A DNA stretch of 64,000 nt from Phenylobacterium koreense (GTDB lineage: Bacteria; Pseudomonadota; Alphaproteobacteria; Caulobacterales; Caulobacteraceae). The position numbers and the translations under genes were made by a program. The stretch lies in assembly GCF_040545335.1 (NCBI RefSeq), contig NZ_JBEPLU010000005.1, positions 1-64,000 on the forward strand. The letters are read 5' to 3'. Positions 54,317-63,175 of the stretch are shown here, piece by piece. Numbering within the stretch: position 1 is the stretch's first letter; each line of letters starts with the position of its first letter. The notes beneath the pieces were generated by a model, which worked only from the letters and a program-made list of their open reading frames with translations, did no database searches and was not told where the DNA came from.

Positions 54317-56482
54317 ATGACCCGCAGGTTACATTCGATCGCCGGACTGGCCTTCGGGCTGGTCCTGGCGCTGCTGGCTGGAACGGGCGCCGTCCTGTCG
54401 CTCGATCCGGCCCTTGAAGGGGCGCAGGCCCGCCCCGGCGGCCGCACGGTCGCCGAGCTGGCCGCCAAGGTCGCCGCGACCCATCCTGGCGTCGAAAGAC
54501 TGGAGCGCCGGGCCAACGGCGTCTTCATCGCCAGCTTTGCCGGCCCCCAGGGCTATGAGACCGTGCAGATCGACCCCGCGACCGGAGCCGACCTGGGCCC
54601 CTGGGAGGCGTCCGGAGCGATGCTCTGGGTTCGAGGATTGCATCGATCCCTGCTGCTCGATGACGCCGGCAAAGCGGTCACGGGCGCCAGTGCGACCGTC
54701 ATGGCGGTTCTCGGCGTGACCGGCCTCCTGCTGCTGGCCGGCATGCTCGGCGGCTGGCGGCGGCTGGGACGGCGGGTGCGCAGCACGGGCGCGAACCGCT
54801 GGCACGCCGTCGTCGGGCGGGCGGCGCTGGCGGGCCTGACGGTCTCAGCCCTCACCGGCATGTGGATGTCGCTGGCGACCTTCGGGATCGTGAGCGACGG
54901 CCGCGCGGGCGCGCCGGCCTTCCCCGAAGCCGTCGCCGCGTCCGCACCCGCGCCGGTCCAGACCCTCGCGGCCTTGCGGCAGGTTCAAGCTGGCGACTTG
55001 CGACGGCTGACATGGCCCATGGCTGGCGACCCGACCGACGTGTTCGGCCTCCAGACCGCGGACGGCTCGGGTTATGTGGATCAGGCGACCGGGGGGCGGC
55101 TCAACTGGCAGGCTGACTCGCCCGCGCGGGTGGCGTGGGAATGGGCCTATCGGCTGCACACCGGGCAAGGGTTGTGGTGGTTCGGCCTGTTGCTGGGCGT
55201 TTCCGCGCTAGCCGCGCCGATCCTGGCGGGCACGGGCGGATGGATCTGGTGGAAGCGGCGCGCCGCCCCCCCGCGCATCGCCGGCGCCGTGGCGATGGCG
55301 AACGCCGACGTCGTCGTTCTCGTCGGCTCGGAAGGTGGCGCGACCTGGGGTTTCGCCGCGACGCTGGCCAAGGCCTTGGCCGCTGCGGGACGCAAGGTCC
55401 ATCTCGGCGCGATGAACGACGCAGGCGCAATGCCGAAGGCGAAGGCGCTGATCCTGCTGACCGCCACCTATGGCGATGGCGCGGCGCCCGCGTCAGCGTC
55501 GCGGTTCCTCGCCCGCATGGAGCGGATGGACAAGATCCCGGTCGCGGTCCTGGGTTTCGGCGACCGCAGCTTTCCCGCCTATTGCGGCTTCGCCGAGACG
55601 GTTTCGGCGGAGTTGGCGGACGGCGGCTGGCCCGAGCATTTGCCATTGACGCGTATCGACCGTCAGTCCGTTCGCGACTTCACACTTTGGGGTGAGGCCC
55701 TGGGCCGCGTCCTTGGCGTTCCGCTGCAACTGCATCACCGCACCGCCACGCCCGCTTCCGTGTCGCTGCGGCTTGTCGAACGGCGGGCGTTTGGCTGTGC
55801 AGTCGGGACGCCTTCGGCCGTCCTTCGCTTCGAGGCCGCCCAAGGCGCCGGCCTGCCGCGTTTCGAGGCCGGCGACCTTCTGGGTGTGATGGCGCCCGGA
55901 ACCGATGCGCCGCGCTTCTACTCGCTGGCCTCCGGCCGCCGGGACGGCTTCATCGAGATCGCCGTGCGCCGGATGCCGGACGGCCTGTGCTCAGGCTATC
56001 TGCACCGGCTGGAGCCGGGAGACGAGATCCGCGCCTTCGTCCGGCCGAACCCCGGATTCCGCGCAGCGAAGGGACGCGCGCCCGTCATCCTCGTCACGGC
56101 TGGCTGCGGGATCGGCCCGGCGATCGGCCTGTTGCGCCATATGCGGCCAGGCCGGTGCACGGCTCTCTATTACGGCGTCCGCGACCCGCAATCGGATTTC
56201 CTCTACCAACAGGAGACCGCGGCCATGCTGGCCGACGGCCGGCTTTCGCGCCGCGTCATGGCCTTTTCCCGCTTCGGTGATCGCGCGCGTGTCCAGGACC
56301 GCCTCGGCGAGAACGCCGAGGAACTGGCGGACCAGATCCGGGACGGCGGACAGGTGCTGATCTGCGGCAGCGTCGCGATGGCGCGCGGCGTCGCCGAAAG
56401 GTTCGAGGAGATCCTTCGCCCCACCGGGCTGACGGTCGCCATGCTGAAGGCCGAAGGGAGGTATCTTGAAGATGTCTACTGA
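54317..56482 (+). CDS. PepSY-membrane protein fused to flavodoxin and FNR-type reductase
   Basis: 721 residues. The N-terminal third is a PepSY-TM protein with about four helices and periplasmic PepSY segments (M-L-W-V-R-G-L-H-R-S-L-L-L; L-H-T-G-Q-G-L-W-W-F). After about residue 325 comes a cytoplasmic flavodoxin-like domain (V-V-L-V-G-S-E-G-G-A-T-W-G, then T-A-T-Y-G-D-G), then an FAD/NADPH reductase domain (R-F-Y-S-L-A-S, C-G-I-G-P-A-I-G) like sulfite reductase or P450 reductase. It can carry NAD(P)H electrons through FAD and FMN to the membrane part and out to the periplasm. A T-G-A-S at 122-125 resembles a flavinylation site but lacks the Asp. Confidence 0.85.
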   Translation: MTRRLHSIAGLAFGLVLALLAGTGAVLSLDPALEGAQARPGGRTVAELAAKVAATHPGVERLERRANGVFIASFAGPQGYETVQIDPATGADLGPWEASGAMLWVRGLHRSLLLDDAGKAVTGASATVMAVLGVTGLLLLAGMLGGWRRLGRRVRSTGANRWHAVVGRAALAGLTVSALTGMWMSLATFGIVSDGRAGAPAFPEAVAASAPAPVQTLAALRQVQAGDLRRLTWPMAGDPTDVFGLQTADGSGYVDQATGGRLNWQADSPARVAWEWAYRLHTGQGLWWFGLLLGVSALAAPILAGTGGWIWWKRRAAPPRIAGAVAMANADVVVLVGSEGGATWGFAATLAKALAAAGRKVHLGAMNDAGAMPKAKALILLTATYGDGAAPASASRFLARMERMDKIPVAVLGFGDRSFPAYCGFAETVSAELADGGWPEHLPLTRIDRQSVRDFTLWGEALGRVLGVPLQLHHRTATPASVSLRLVERRAFGCAVGTPSAVLRFEAAQGAGLPRFEAGDLLGVMAPGTDAPRFYSLASGRRDGFIEIAVRRMPDGLCSGYLHRLEPGDEIRAFVRPNPGFRAAKGRAPVILVTAGCGIGPAIGLLRHMRPGRCTALYYGVRDPQSDFLYQQETAAMLADGRLSRRVMAFSRFGDRARVQDRLGENAEELADQIRDGGQVLICGSVAMARGVAERFEEILRPTGLTVAMLKAEGRYLEDVY

Positions 56483-57389
56483 CATCCTGGTCACGCTCAA
56501 CGGCCCGACAATGGGCACGCGTTGGTCGGCTCGCCTGGCGTCGCGCCACGCCTCGCCGGACCTGACCGCCGCCCTCCAGAACGCCGTGGATCTCGTGGAT
56601 CGCCAGATGAGCACCTGGCGCGCCGACAGCGATCTGATGCGCCTCAACAGGGCGGTCCAGGGCGGATGGGTCGATGTCGGCGCCGAGTTGATGGAGGTGC
56701 TGAATGTCTCGGCCGAAGTCACGGCCGCCTCGGACGGAGCCTTCGACATCGGTGTCGGCGAAGCGGTCAGCGCCTGGGGTTTCGGCGCAGCTCAGGGCCA
56801 GGCGGACGAAACCGCGATCCGGGCCGCTATGGGCCGGCGATTGCGGGCGCAAGTCGAATGCCGTCCCGGGGCGGGCCGCGCCCGGCGCTTGAACGACCGG
56901 CGCCTTGACCTGTCGGGCGTCGCCAAGGGGTTCGCCGTCGACCAAATGGCCAAGGTGTTGCGCGGGCGGCAGATCCCCGACTTTCTCGCGAGCCTCGACG
57001 GCGAGATCATCGCCCATGGCCGACGTCCCGACGGCCGGCCGTGGGCTGTGGCGCTGGAAGAACCCGATCCTGCGCGCCGCGCCGCGCGCGGGGTGATTGA
57101 GGTCACGGACTGCGCCTTGGCGACCAGCGGCGACTACCGCCATCGTATTCAACTGGGCGCGGCCTGGCTGTCGCACACGATGGACCCGCGGTCCGGCGCC
57201 CCGGTCCGCAACCGCGCCGCCAGCGTTACAGTCCTCGCCGCGGACTGCGCCAGGGCCGACGCGTGGGCGACTGCGCTGATGGTTCTTGGGGAGACCGACG
57301 GTCCGGCTCTCGCGCGCGCCAAGGGGATCGAAGCGATCTTCCTGATCCGTGAGGAGGTGGGGTTCAGGGAGGAGGCGACATTACGTTAG
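56472..57389 (+). CDS. apbE: ApbE-type FAD:protein FMN transferase
   Basis: 305 residues from ATG 56472, overlapping the previous gene by 11 nt (GGGAGG upstream). Family motifs: G-P-T-M-G-T-R-W, L-D-L-S-G-V-A-K-G-F-A-V-D, T-S-G-D-Y-R-H, H-T-M-D-P-R-S-G and A-D-A-W-A-T-A-L. It transfers FMN from FAD to Ser/Thr in target proteins. Most bacterial ApbE proteins are periplasmic lipoproteins, but here the N-terminus has no signal peptide or lipobox and no room for one. The usual G-G-D is altered to L-D-G-E. Confidence 0.9.
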   Translation: MSTDILVTLNGPTMGTRWSARLASRHASPDLTAALQNAVDLVDRQMSTWRADSDLMRLNRAVQGGWVDVGAELMEVLNVSAEVTAASDGAFDIGVGEAVSAWGFGAAQGQADETAIRAAMGRRLRAQVECRPGAGRARRLNDRRLDLSGVAKGFAVDQMAKVLRGRQIPDFLASLDGEIIAHGRRPDGRPWAVALEEPDPARRAARGVIEVTDCALATSGDYRHRIQLGAAWLSHTMDPRSGAPVRNRAASVTVLAADCARADAWATALMVLGETDGPALARAKGIEAIFLIREEVGFREEATLR

Positions 57390-57414
57390 AGGTCCGTCCG
57401 GAGCTCAAAAAGCA

Positions 57415-57446
57415 AAGGCCACGCAGCGCGGTGGCTGCGTGGCCTT
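57415..57446. terminator. Bidirectional terminator between apbE and PEP-CTERM gene
   Basis: Perfect 13-bp stem AAGGCCACGCAGC/GCTGCGTGGCCTT with a 6-nt loop between convergent genes. On the minus strand it is followed by TTTGCTTTTTG, a proper intrinsic terminator for the PEP-CTERM gene; on the plus strand the T-run is minimal. Confidence 0.85.
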
Positions 57447-57469
57447 CAATCGTCAGGCCTTCGTCGGCT

Positions 57470-58144
57470 TTACGCAGCGAGACCGGGGATGGCGCGACGC
57501 CGGCGGATCGTGGCGCCGGCCAGGCCGAAACCAGCGATCATCATCGCCCAGGTAGCCGGCTCGGGAACGGCCGAGCTGAGGCCCTCCACGCGGAACTGCT
57601 TTCCCGAGCCGATCGCCGGATCGAACGTGAACGCCAGGCTGGTGATCCCCGGACCCCAGACGGTGAACTTGTTCTCGCCGTTGTCGACGACGCAGATGGT
57701 GCAGACGTCATCACCGGGGTTCGGCGTCAACGAGAACAGGACCGAGCCATTGACCAGCAAGGTGAGGTCGGAGCTGAACTTCCCGCCCGCGCCCTGGGGC
57801 GCCTCGAGGTTGAACGTCACCTTGTCCCACGCCTTGGCGAAGGTGACCGTGAGGTTCTCCATCAGCGGGTCGCCAAGGACGGTGGCTTCGCCCTGACCAT
57901 TGACGCTGAGGTTCAGCAGGCCGCTGCTGGTGCTGAAGGTGACGGCCGAACCATCCTTGTTCACATAGCCGTTGACCGTCTGGCCAGATTGCGCGCCGGC
58001 GGAATGGACGCCGGTCTGCGCGCCGAAGCTGCCCGTGTCGAGCGTGTAGCCATCGACGACCACAGCCGCGCTCGCTGCGGACGCAGCAACACTAAGAGCC
58101 GCCGCCGAAGCGCCGGCCGCGACGAACTTCAAAAGCTTGTTCAT
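57470..58144 (-). CDS. PEPxxWA-CTERM sorting domain exported protein
   Basis: 224 residues. Signal peptide (M-N-K-L-L-K...A-S-A-A), a beta-rich secreted body with two cysteines close together (D-V-C-T-I-C), and the C-terminal tag V-P-E-P-A-T-W-A-M-M-I-A-G-F-G-L followed by R-R-R-R. Such tags are processed by exosortase; no exosortase is in the window. The body has no recognised catalytic domain and may be a surface or matrix protein. Confidence 0.9.
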   Translation of the reverse strand: MNKLLKFVAAGASAAALSVAASAASAAVVVDGYTLDTGSFGAQTGVHSAGAQSGQTVNGYVNKDGSAVTFSTSSGLLNLSVNGQGEATVLGDPLMENLTVTFAKAWDKVTFNLEAPQGAGGKFSSDLTLLVNGSVLFSLTPNPGDDVCTICVVDNGENKFTVWGPGITSLAFTFDPAIGSGKQFRVEGLSSAVPEPATWAMMIAGFGLAGATIRRRRAIPGLAA

Positions 58145-58182
58145 ATCCCCTCCGCCCGCGCCATCTGGGACGCGGAAGCATG

Positions 58183-58199
58183 GTTAGCGAATTGCTAAC
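58183..58199. promoter_or_regulatory. Dyad upstream of PEP-CTERM gene
   Basis: GTTAGC-GAATT-GCTAAC, a perfect 6-bp inverted repeat centred 47 nt before the start codon. It is a likely operator or promoter-linked site. Confidence 0.45.
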
Positions 58200-58275
58200 G
58201 GAGATAACGCCGGTCAATCAGCGTCACAATGCGATTCAACCGGCGGCGTATGAAAAGCGCGCAATCCGCCCCGAC

Positions 58276-59469
58276 CTACTCGGCGCGGCGGAATCGTATG
58301 GGCATGTGCTTGGGGCCGGAGATGAAATTGGAGGCTAGCCATTCCACCGGCGCGGCCAGTTCGAAGTCCTTCATCCGGGTCAGCACCTCCACCAGCATGG
58401 CGTCGATCTCGATGCGGGCGATGTGCTGGCCTAGGCAATTGTGGGCGCCTGCGCCGAAGGCCAGGTGCTCCTTGGCGGGCCGCGCGAGGTCCAACGCCTC
58501 GGGGCGTTCGAAGTGGGCCGGGTCGCGATTGGCGGCGCCGAAATACATCACCACCTTGTCGCCCTCGCGGATGTTCCGGCCATCCAGCACCGTGTCGTGC
58601 TTGGCGGTGCGGCGCATGTAGATCACCGGGCTGACATAGCGCAGCAGCTCTTCCCGGGCGGGCGCCAGGCGGCCGGGAATATCCTCCATCAGCCAGCGGT
58701 GTTGGTCCGGGTTCTGGATCAGGGCCAGAAGGCCGCCGGCCAGCAGGTTGCGCGTGGTGTCGCCGCCCGCGTCGATCAGCAGGAGGAAGAACAGGAGGAA
58801 TTCCATGTCGTCCAGCCGTCGGCCGTCCACCTCGGCGGCGAGCAGGCGGCTGGCCAGGTCGTCGCCCGGCTTGGCGCGCTTGGCGGCCATGACGCCCGAG
58901 CCGTACTCGAACATCTTCGCGACGGCCTGACCGACCGCGCCGGGAGGCTGGGCCTCTGGGGCGGTGTGGATCACCTCGGTCAGCTTGTAGAGTTCGCGGC
59001 CGTCGTCCAGCGGCAGGCCCAGCAACTCGGCGATCACGAAGGAGGGCATCTCGCCCGCCACCTGCTCTACGAAATCGCACTCGCCCTTGTCGACCACCGC
59101 ATCGACGATCTGACGGGCCAGGGCCTTGATCCGCTCCTCTCTCAGCTTCGCGGCCGGCAGAGTGAATTCGCCGCGGATTAGCTTGCGGAACGCCGCGTGG
59201 TCCGGCGGGTCCATCATCAGCATCATCTTGTAGCGCCCGAAGGTCGATGATTCCGCCGCCGGGTCGGAGATCATGATGGTCGGCTCGGAAGAATAGGCCT
59301 GGAAGTCGCGGTCCACGGTCCAGACGTCGTCATAGCGGGTCACCGCCCAGAAACCGCGGCCGCCCGGCTCGTCGTGCCAATGGACCGGGGCGTGTTCGCG
59401 CAGCCAGCGGAACTGATCGTGGGGCTGGCCCGAAGCGAAGCTGGTGGGGTTGAGCAGATCTATATGCAT
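58276..59469 (-). CDS. Cytochrome P450 (class I bacterial type)
   Basis: 397 residues. I-helix D-A-G-G-D-T-T-R, E-x-x-R in E-E-L-L-R-Y, and the haem loop F-G-A-G-A-H-N-C-L-G with the Cys ligand near 344. Soluble, and would need separate ferredoxin and reductase, none nearby. The sequence style resembles alphaproteobacterial CYP enzymes acting on terpenoids, steroids or fatty acids, but I cannot name the substrate. Third gene of the TonB receptor-phosphatase-P450 run. Confidence 0.94.
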   Translation of the reverse strand: MHIDLLNPTSFASGQPHDQFRWLREHAPVHWHDEPGGRGFWAVTRYDDVWTVDRDFQAYSSEPTIMISDPAAESSTFGRYKMMLMMDPPDHAAFRKLIRGEFTLPAAKLREERIKALARQIVDAVVDKGECDFVEQVAGEMPSFVIAELLGLPLDDGRELYKLTEVIHTAPEAQPPGAVGQAVAKMFEYGSGVMAAKRAKPGDDLASRLLAAEVDGRRLDDMEFLLFFLLLIDAGGDTTRNLLAGGLLALIQNPDQHRWLMEDIPGRLAPAREELLRYVSPVIYMRRTAKHDTVLDGRNIREGDKVVMYFGAANRDPAHFERPEALDLARPAKEHLAFGAGAHNCLGQHIARIEIDAMLVEVLTRMKDFELAAPVEWLASNFISGPKHMPIRFRRAE

Positions 59470-59540
59470 GGTTGGCTTCTCCCGGCGACCATCCGACGCC
59501 AGCTTACGGGAGGGGAGGCAAGCCGGCCGAGAAACCGAAA

Positions 59541-59579
59541 CCGATGCGCACGCCCATAGGAGCTGCGCATGCGCATCGG
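59541..59579. repeat. Perfect 10-bp inverted repeat after phosphatase gene
   Basis: CCGATGCGCA (59541-59550) and TGCGCATCGG (59570-59579); the right part also contains the 12-bp palindrome TGCGCATGCGCA. It lies 16 nt after the phosphatase stop on the minus strand and may end or stabilise that transcript before P450. Confidence 0.5.
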
Positions 59580-59595
59580 GATAGAGTCGGATCGC

Positions 59596-60687
59596 CTAGA
59601 CCAGGTAGGTCGCCCGCAGGGTCGCGATCTTGGCGTCGGTCAGGCCGAAGCGGGCCTTGGCCACCTCCACCGGACCGCCATGGTCACGGTCCAGCCGGGC
59701 AAGGACCCGACGCATCACTTCAGGGTCCGAGCCCATGAGCACGTCGAGCACCTCGACCGGCATGCGGCGGAAGGCCTCCGCCATCTCCGGGGTCATGCCG
59801 CTGGACGAGGCCCCGCTGGCCATCAGCTTCTTGTAGTAGGCCGGCGGCGTGTAGACCTGGGTCAGCCCATAGTCGGCCACGACCGTCTCGCGCGGCACGC
59901 CGAGCACCGACAGGATCAGCGCCGAACCCACGCCTGTGCGGTCCTTGCCCGCCGAGCAGTTGAGCGCGAGCGGCCCGTCGCGACGCACCAGCCTGGCGAA
60001 CAGGTCCGTGTAGTGCGGCGTCAGCATGTCGAGGAACTCGACGTAGGAATCGGCGAAGGCGTCCACCGCCTCGCTGCGGGTGCGCGCCTTGAGCATGGGC
60101 GCCATCGAGCTGTTCATGTCGTAGTCGAAGGCCGCCACCTCGGCATACTCGGCGGTGAGGAAGGCGCTGGGTTCGGTGCGGCGTTCCTCGGGGCTGCGCA
60201 GGTCGCAGATCGAGCGCACGCCGATCCGCGAGAGGTAGGCCATGTCGCCGGGCGTGAGCTGGCTCATCACGCCGGAACGGAAGATCTTGCCCCAGCGGAC
60301 CTGGCGGCCGTCGGCGGTGCGATAACCGCCAAGATCCCGGAAGTTGCGCCCGCCCTGCAGCGGCAGCAGGCGCTCAGCCACGCGGGTTTCGCCGGCCGAA
60401 GTGTTGACCAGCAGGTAGGGGCGCGGGGTGCTGGCCAGCGGCAGCTCGGCGCGCCCGCCGGCGGCGCTGGACTTGAGCTGGCGCATGAACTCGCGCGGGG
60501 AGTCCGGATCCGACGACACGTATATGGCGGCGGCGCCGGCGGTGGCGGTCCATTCGACACGCAGCGCGCCTGGCCCGGTGCGCGTGGCCTGGGCGTCCAG
60601 AGTCGTGGGGCCTGCAAGAACAACACGCGGCGCCGCAGCGGCCGAGCCAGCCGCCAGGGCGGCGAGAAGGAAGGAACGACGTTCCAT
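59596..60687 (-). CDS. Exported tyrosine-protein phosphatase (Y_phosphatase3 type)
   Basis: 363 residues from ATG 60687 (M-E-R-R-S-F-L-L-A-A-L-A-A-G; a frame from 60813 has no signal peptide at its start and overlaps the receptor). Signal peptide, an N-terminal beta domain (about 30-110), then the phosphatase domain with G-G-R-N-F-R-D-L-G-G-Y and the P-loop C-S-A-G-K-D-R-T-G near 247. The P-loop is preceded by Asn in place of the common His. This family includes exported phosphatases of phosphoinositides and phosphotyrosine. Confidence 0.88.
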   Translation of the reverse strand: MERRSFLLAALAAGSAAAAPRVVLAGPTTLDAQATRTGPGALRVEWTATAGAAAIYVSSDPDSPREFMRQLKSSAAGGRAELPLASTPRPYLLVNTSAGETRVAERLLPLQGGRNFRDLGGYRTADGRQVRWGKIFRSGVMSQLTPGDMAYLSRIGVRSICDLRSPEERRTEPSAFLTAEYAEVAAFDYDMNSSMAPMLKARTRSEAVDAFADSYVEFLDMLTPHYTDLFARLVRRDGPLALNCSAGKDRTGVGSALILSVLGVPRETVVADYGLTQVYTPPAYYKKLMASGASSSGMTPEMAEAFRRMPVEVLDVLMGSDPEVMRRVLARLDRDHGGPVEVAKARFGLTDAKIATLRATYLV

Positions 60688-60748
60688 CTTGATTGTCTCC
60701 CTAGGAAGGAGACCGAGCAGGACGTGGGCCCCGCCCGGCCGGTCCTGA

Positions 60749-63013
60749 TCAGAATTTGACGTTGACTTCGACGCCGTAGGTCCGCGGCTCGTTGTAGATG
60801 AGGAAGGTCCCAAGCGCGGAGCTGTAGTTCCGCAGGAAGGCGTAGGACTCGTTGGTCAGGTTCCGCGACCACAGGGCCACCTGCATCGCCGTGCCGTTAT
60901 TCAGCGGGATGTCGGTCAGGGCGAGACGGCCGTTGACGATGAACGAGGAGTCGCTCGGTGTCGGATCCGTCGTGCTGGTGATCTGCTCGTCGGCGTAGTT
61001 GGCGTCGAGGTGGGCGCGCAGGGTGGCGGCCATGAACGGCCGCTCATAGTCTACCGCCACGCTTGCGGCGTTCTTGGGCGTGTAGAGCGGGTATATGATC
61101 GAGTTGGCGCCGGTGAATGGGTTGAAGGCCTCCGACAGCTTCACGTCGGTGTAGGCGTAGCTGCCGGTGAGGGTCAGGCCATCGACCGGCGCCAGGGCGA
61201 AGTCGGCCTCGAAGCCCTTGGTCTTGCCGGTGGCGGCGTTGGTGGTTTCCAGCGTGCCTCGGTTGTTGCCCGGGATGAGGACGCTGAAGTCGACCTGGGC
61301 GTCCTTGATCTCGCCGGAGTAGGCGGCGAGGTTCAGGCGGGCGCGGCGATCCCAGAACTCCATCTTCGCGCCCACTTCGAACATGTGGACGACCTCGGGG
61401 TCGAAGGCGCGGTAGGTCAGCGAGCGCGAGTTGGCGCCGCCGGCCTTGTAGCCGGTGCTCCAGCGGCCATAGAGGGCGACGTCCTGGGTGACGTCGTAGG
61501 CGAGCACGACCAGCGGGTCGAAGTGGCTCCACGACTCGTCCAGCGGGATCACCCCGGTGATGACGTTTCCATTCGGATCGACATAGCTCGGCAGCTTGCC
61601 GTTGACGGTGTCGAGCGAGCCTTGTTTCGCGTCGTGGGTCAGGCGGCCGCCCAGCGTCAGGTGCAGGGCGTCGTCGAGGATCTCGGGGGTCCAGGTCCCT
61701 TGGCCGAAGACGCCGTAGCTGGTCGTCTTAACATTGCTCTTGCGGTCGAGCGGCACGGACCTGAGGTCGAGCGGCAGAGTCGTGTAGCCGGTACCGTCGC
61801 CGTTCCACCGCATGGTGTTCGGGGTCTGGGCGTTATCGTTGACAGACTCCTCGTAATAGAAGGCGCCGGCGACGTATTCGAGCTGTGAGGTGTGGCCGAT
61901 GAGCTGGAATTCCTGGCTGTACTGGTCCTGCCAGACCTTCGCGAGGCTGTAGCGGGCGAAGGGGCCGTTGGGCGCGAACACCGACAGCATCAGCGCACCG
62001 TTGTCGTACTGGGTCTGCTTCAGCTTGCGATACGAGCTGATCGACTTGAATTGCAGGTTGTCGGAGAGTCGCCAGTCGAGGTTCAGGCGGTGGCCGAAGG
62101 TGAAGCCTTCGCTGAGCTGCAGCGGGACGCCGATGCTGGCCTCCTTGACGCGGTCAGGCTGCAGCGGCGTCGCCGGGGCGAGCGGCAACGAGCCGGCGGA
62201 CTCCAGTTGCACGTAGTAGGGTGTCGAGCCGTCATAGGAATTGTCGAAGGCGTAGGTGGCGCTGAACGCGTCGCTCGGCCGCCAGCGGGCGGTCAGGCTG
62301 GTCCCACGCTTGTCGAAGGAGTTGAAGTCTTCCTCGCCCGAGGTGCTCGGGTTCTTGATGGTGCCGTCGCGCTTGCTGACCAGGCCATCGATCTTGACGG
62401 CCACGTCGTGGAACTCCGGCAGGTTGATGTGGGTCGACGCCGTGTAGGCGCCGAAGTTGCCGACGCCGACCGTGGTGTTCATCCCGAACACGCCGGTCGG
62501 GGCCTTGGTGACGATGCTGATCGCGCCGCCCTCGGTGTTGCGGCCGAACAGGGTGCCTTGCGGTCCCTTCAGCACTTCGATGCGCTCGACATCGTAGAGC
62601 GCCGAACCAAGGCCTTGGGCGCGCCCCATATAGACCCCGTCGATATAGACGCCGACAGCCTGGTCGCGGGCCGGCTGGTTGGCGTCGCCCAGCGCGCCGA
62701 TGCCCCGCATGCCGATGGTCAGGGCCGACTTGCGCACGAAGAAGGGAGCGACCCGCAGCGACGGCAGGGCGCCGTCGCCCAGATCCTCGATCGACTGGAC
62801 GTGGCGGGCTTCCAGAGCCTTGTCGCCGATCGCCGAGATTGCAATCGGGGTATCCTGCACGTTGGTCGCTCGCTTCTGGGCGGTGACGACCACCTCGTCC
62901 AGGGCGGTGGCGTCGGCCGCTTCGTCAGCGCAGGCCGGGCCCGCAACGATGGCGACCGCGGCGCCGGCTAGCAGGGCCGCGCGCAGGCCGCGGCGGCGGA
63001 TTTGAATCGGCAT
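60749..63013 (-). CDS. TonB-dependent outer-membrane receptor
   Basis: 754 residues. Signal peptide, TonB box E-V-V-V-T-A-Q-K-R, plug with D-V-E-R-I-E-V-L-K-G-P-Q-G-T-L-F-G-R-N-T, and a barrel ending in F-G-V-like V-N-V-K-F. No STN domain, so a plain transporter of the type expanded in Caulobacterales and sphingomonads for carbohydrates or aromatic and lipid compounds. AAAAGGGG precedes the ATG. It heads an operon with the phosphatase and P450. Confidence 0.94.
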   Translation of the reverse strand: MPIQIRRRGLRAALLAGAAVAIVAGPACADEAADATALDEVVVTAQKRATNVQDTPIAISAIGDKALEARHVQSIEDLGDGALPSLRVAPFFVRKSALTIGMRGIGALGDANQPARDQAVGVYIDGVYMGRAQGLGSALYDVERIEVLKGPQGTLFGRNTEGGAISIVTKAPTGVFGMNTTVGVGNFGAYTASTHINLPEFHDVAVKIDGLVSKRDGTIKNPSTSGEEDFNSFDKRGTSLTARWRPSDAFSATYAFDNSYDGSTPYYVQLESAGSLPLAPATPLQPDRVKEASIGVPLQLSEGFTFGHRLNLDWRLSDNLQFKSISSYRKLKQTQYDNGALMLSVFAPNGPFARYSLAKVWQDQYSQEFQLIGHTSQLEYVAGAFYYEESVNDNAQTPNTMRWNGDGTGYTTLPLDLRSVPLDRKSNVKTTSYGVFGQGTWTPEILDDALHLTLGGRLTHDAKQGSLDTVNGKLPSYVDPNGNVITGVIPLDESWSHFDPLVVLAYDVTQDVALYGRWSTGYKAGGANSRSLTYRAFDPEVVHMFEVGAKMEFWDRRARLNLAAYSGEIKDAQVDFSVLIPGNNRGTLETTNAATGKTKGFEADFALAPVDGLTLTGSYAYTDVKLSEAFNPFTGANSIIYPLYTPKNAASVAVDYERPFMAATLRAHLDANYADEQITSTTDPTPSDSSFIVNGRLALTDIPLNNGTAMQVALWSRNLTNESYAFLRNYSSALGTFLIYNEPRTYGVEVNVKF

Positions 63014-63175
63014 TGGAACACCCCTTTTTCGTCCCGAACCATGCGGGCCGTGGTGGCGCGGGGTGCTACGCTCGACCCATGAACCTCGAACGAATGTTAT
63101 GTTTCATATTTATGAAGCTTGGCATTGTTGTCGGGTGGCGCTTGCACGGCGCGAACACCGTGTGGAAAATGCCAC
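63014..63175. promoter_or_regulatory. Divergent promoter region, TonB receptor / TetR
   Basis: 162 nt. TGTGG-N6-CCACA (63161-63176) lies at the TetR start, and a TGGCATT...AATGCCA pair spans about 55 nt around it. Both are possible operators for the TetR regulator. Confidence 0.35.
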
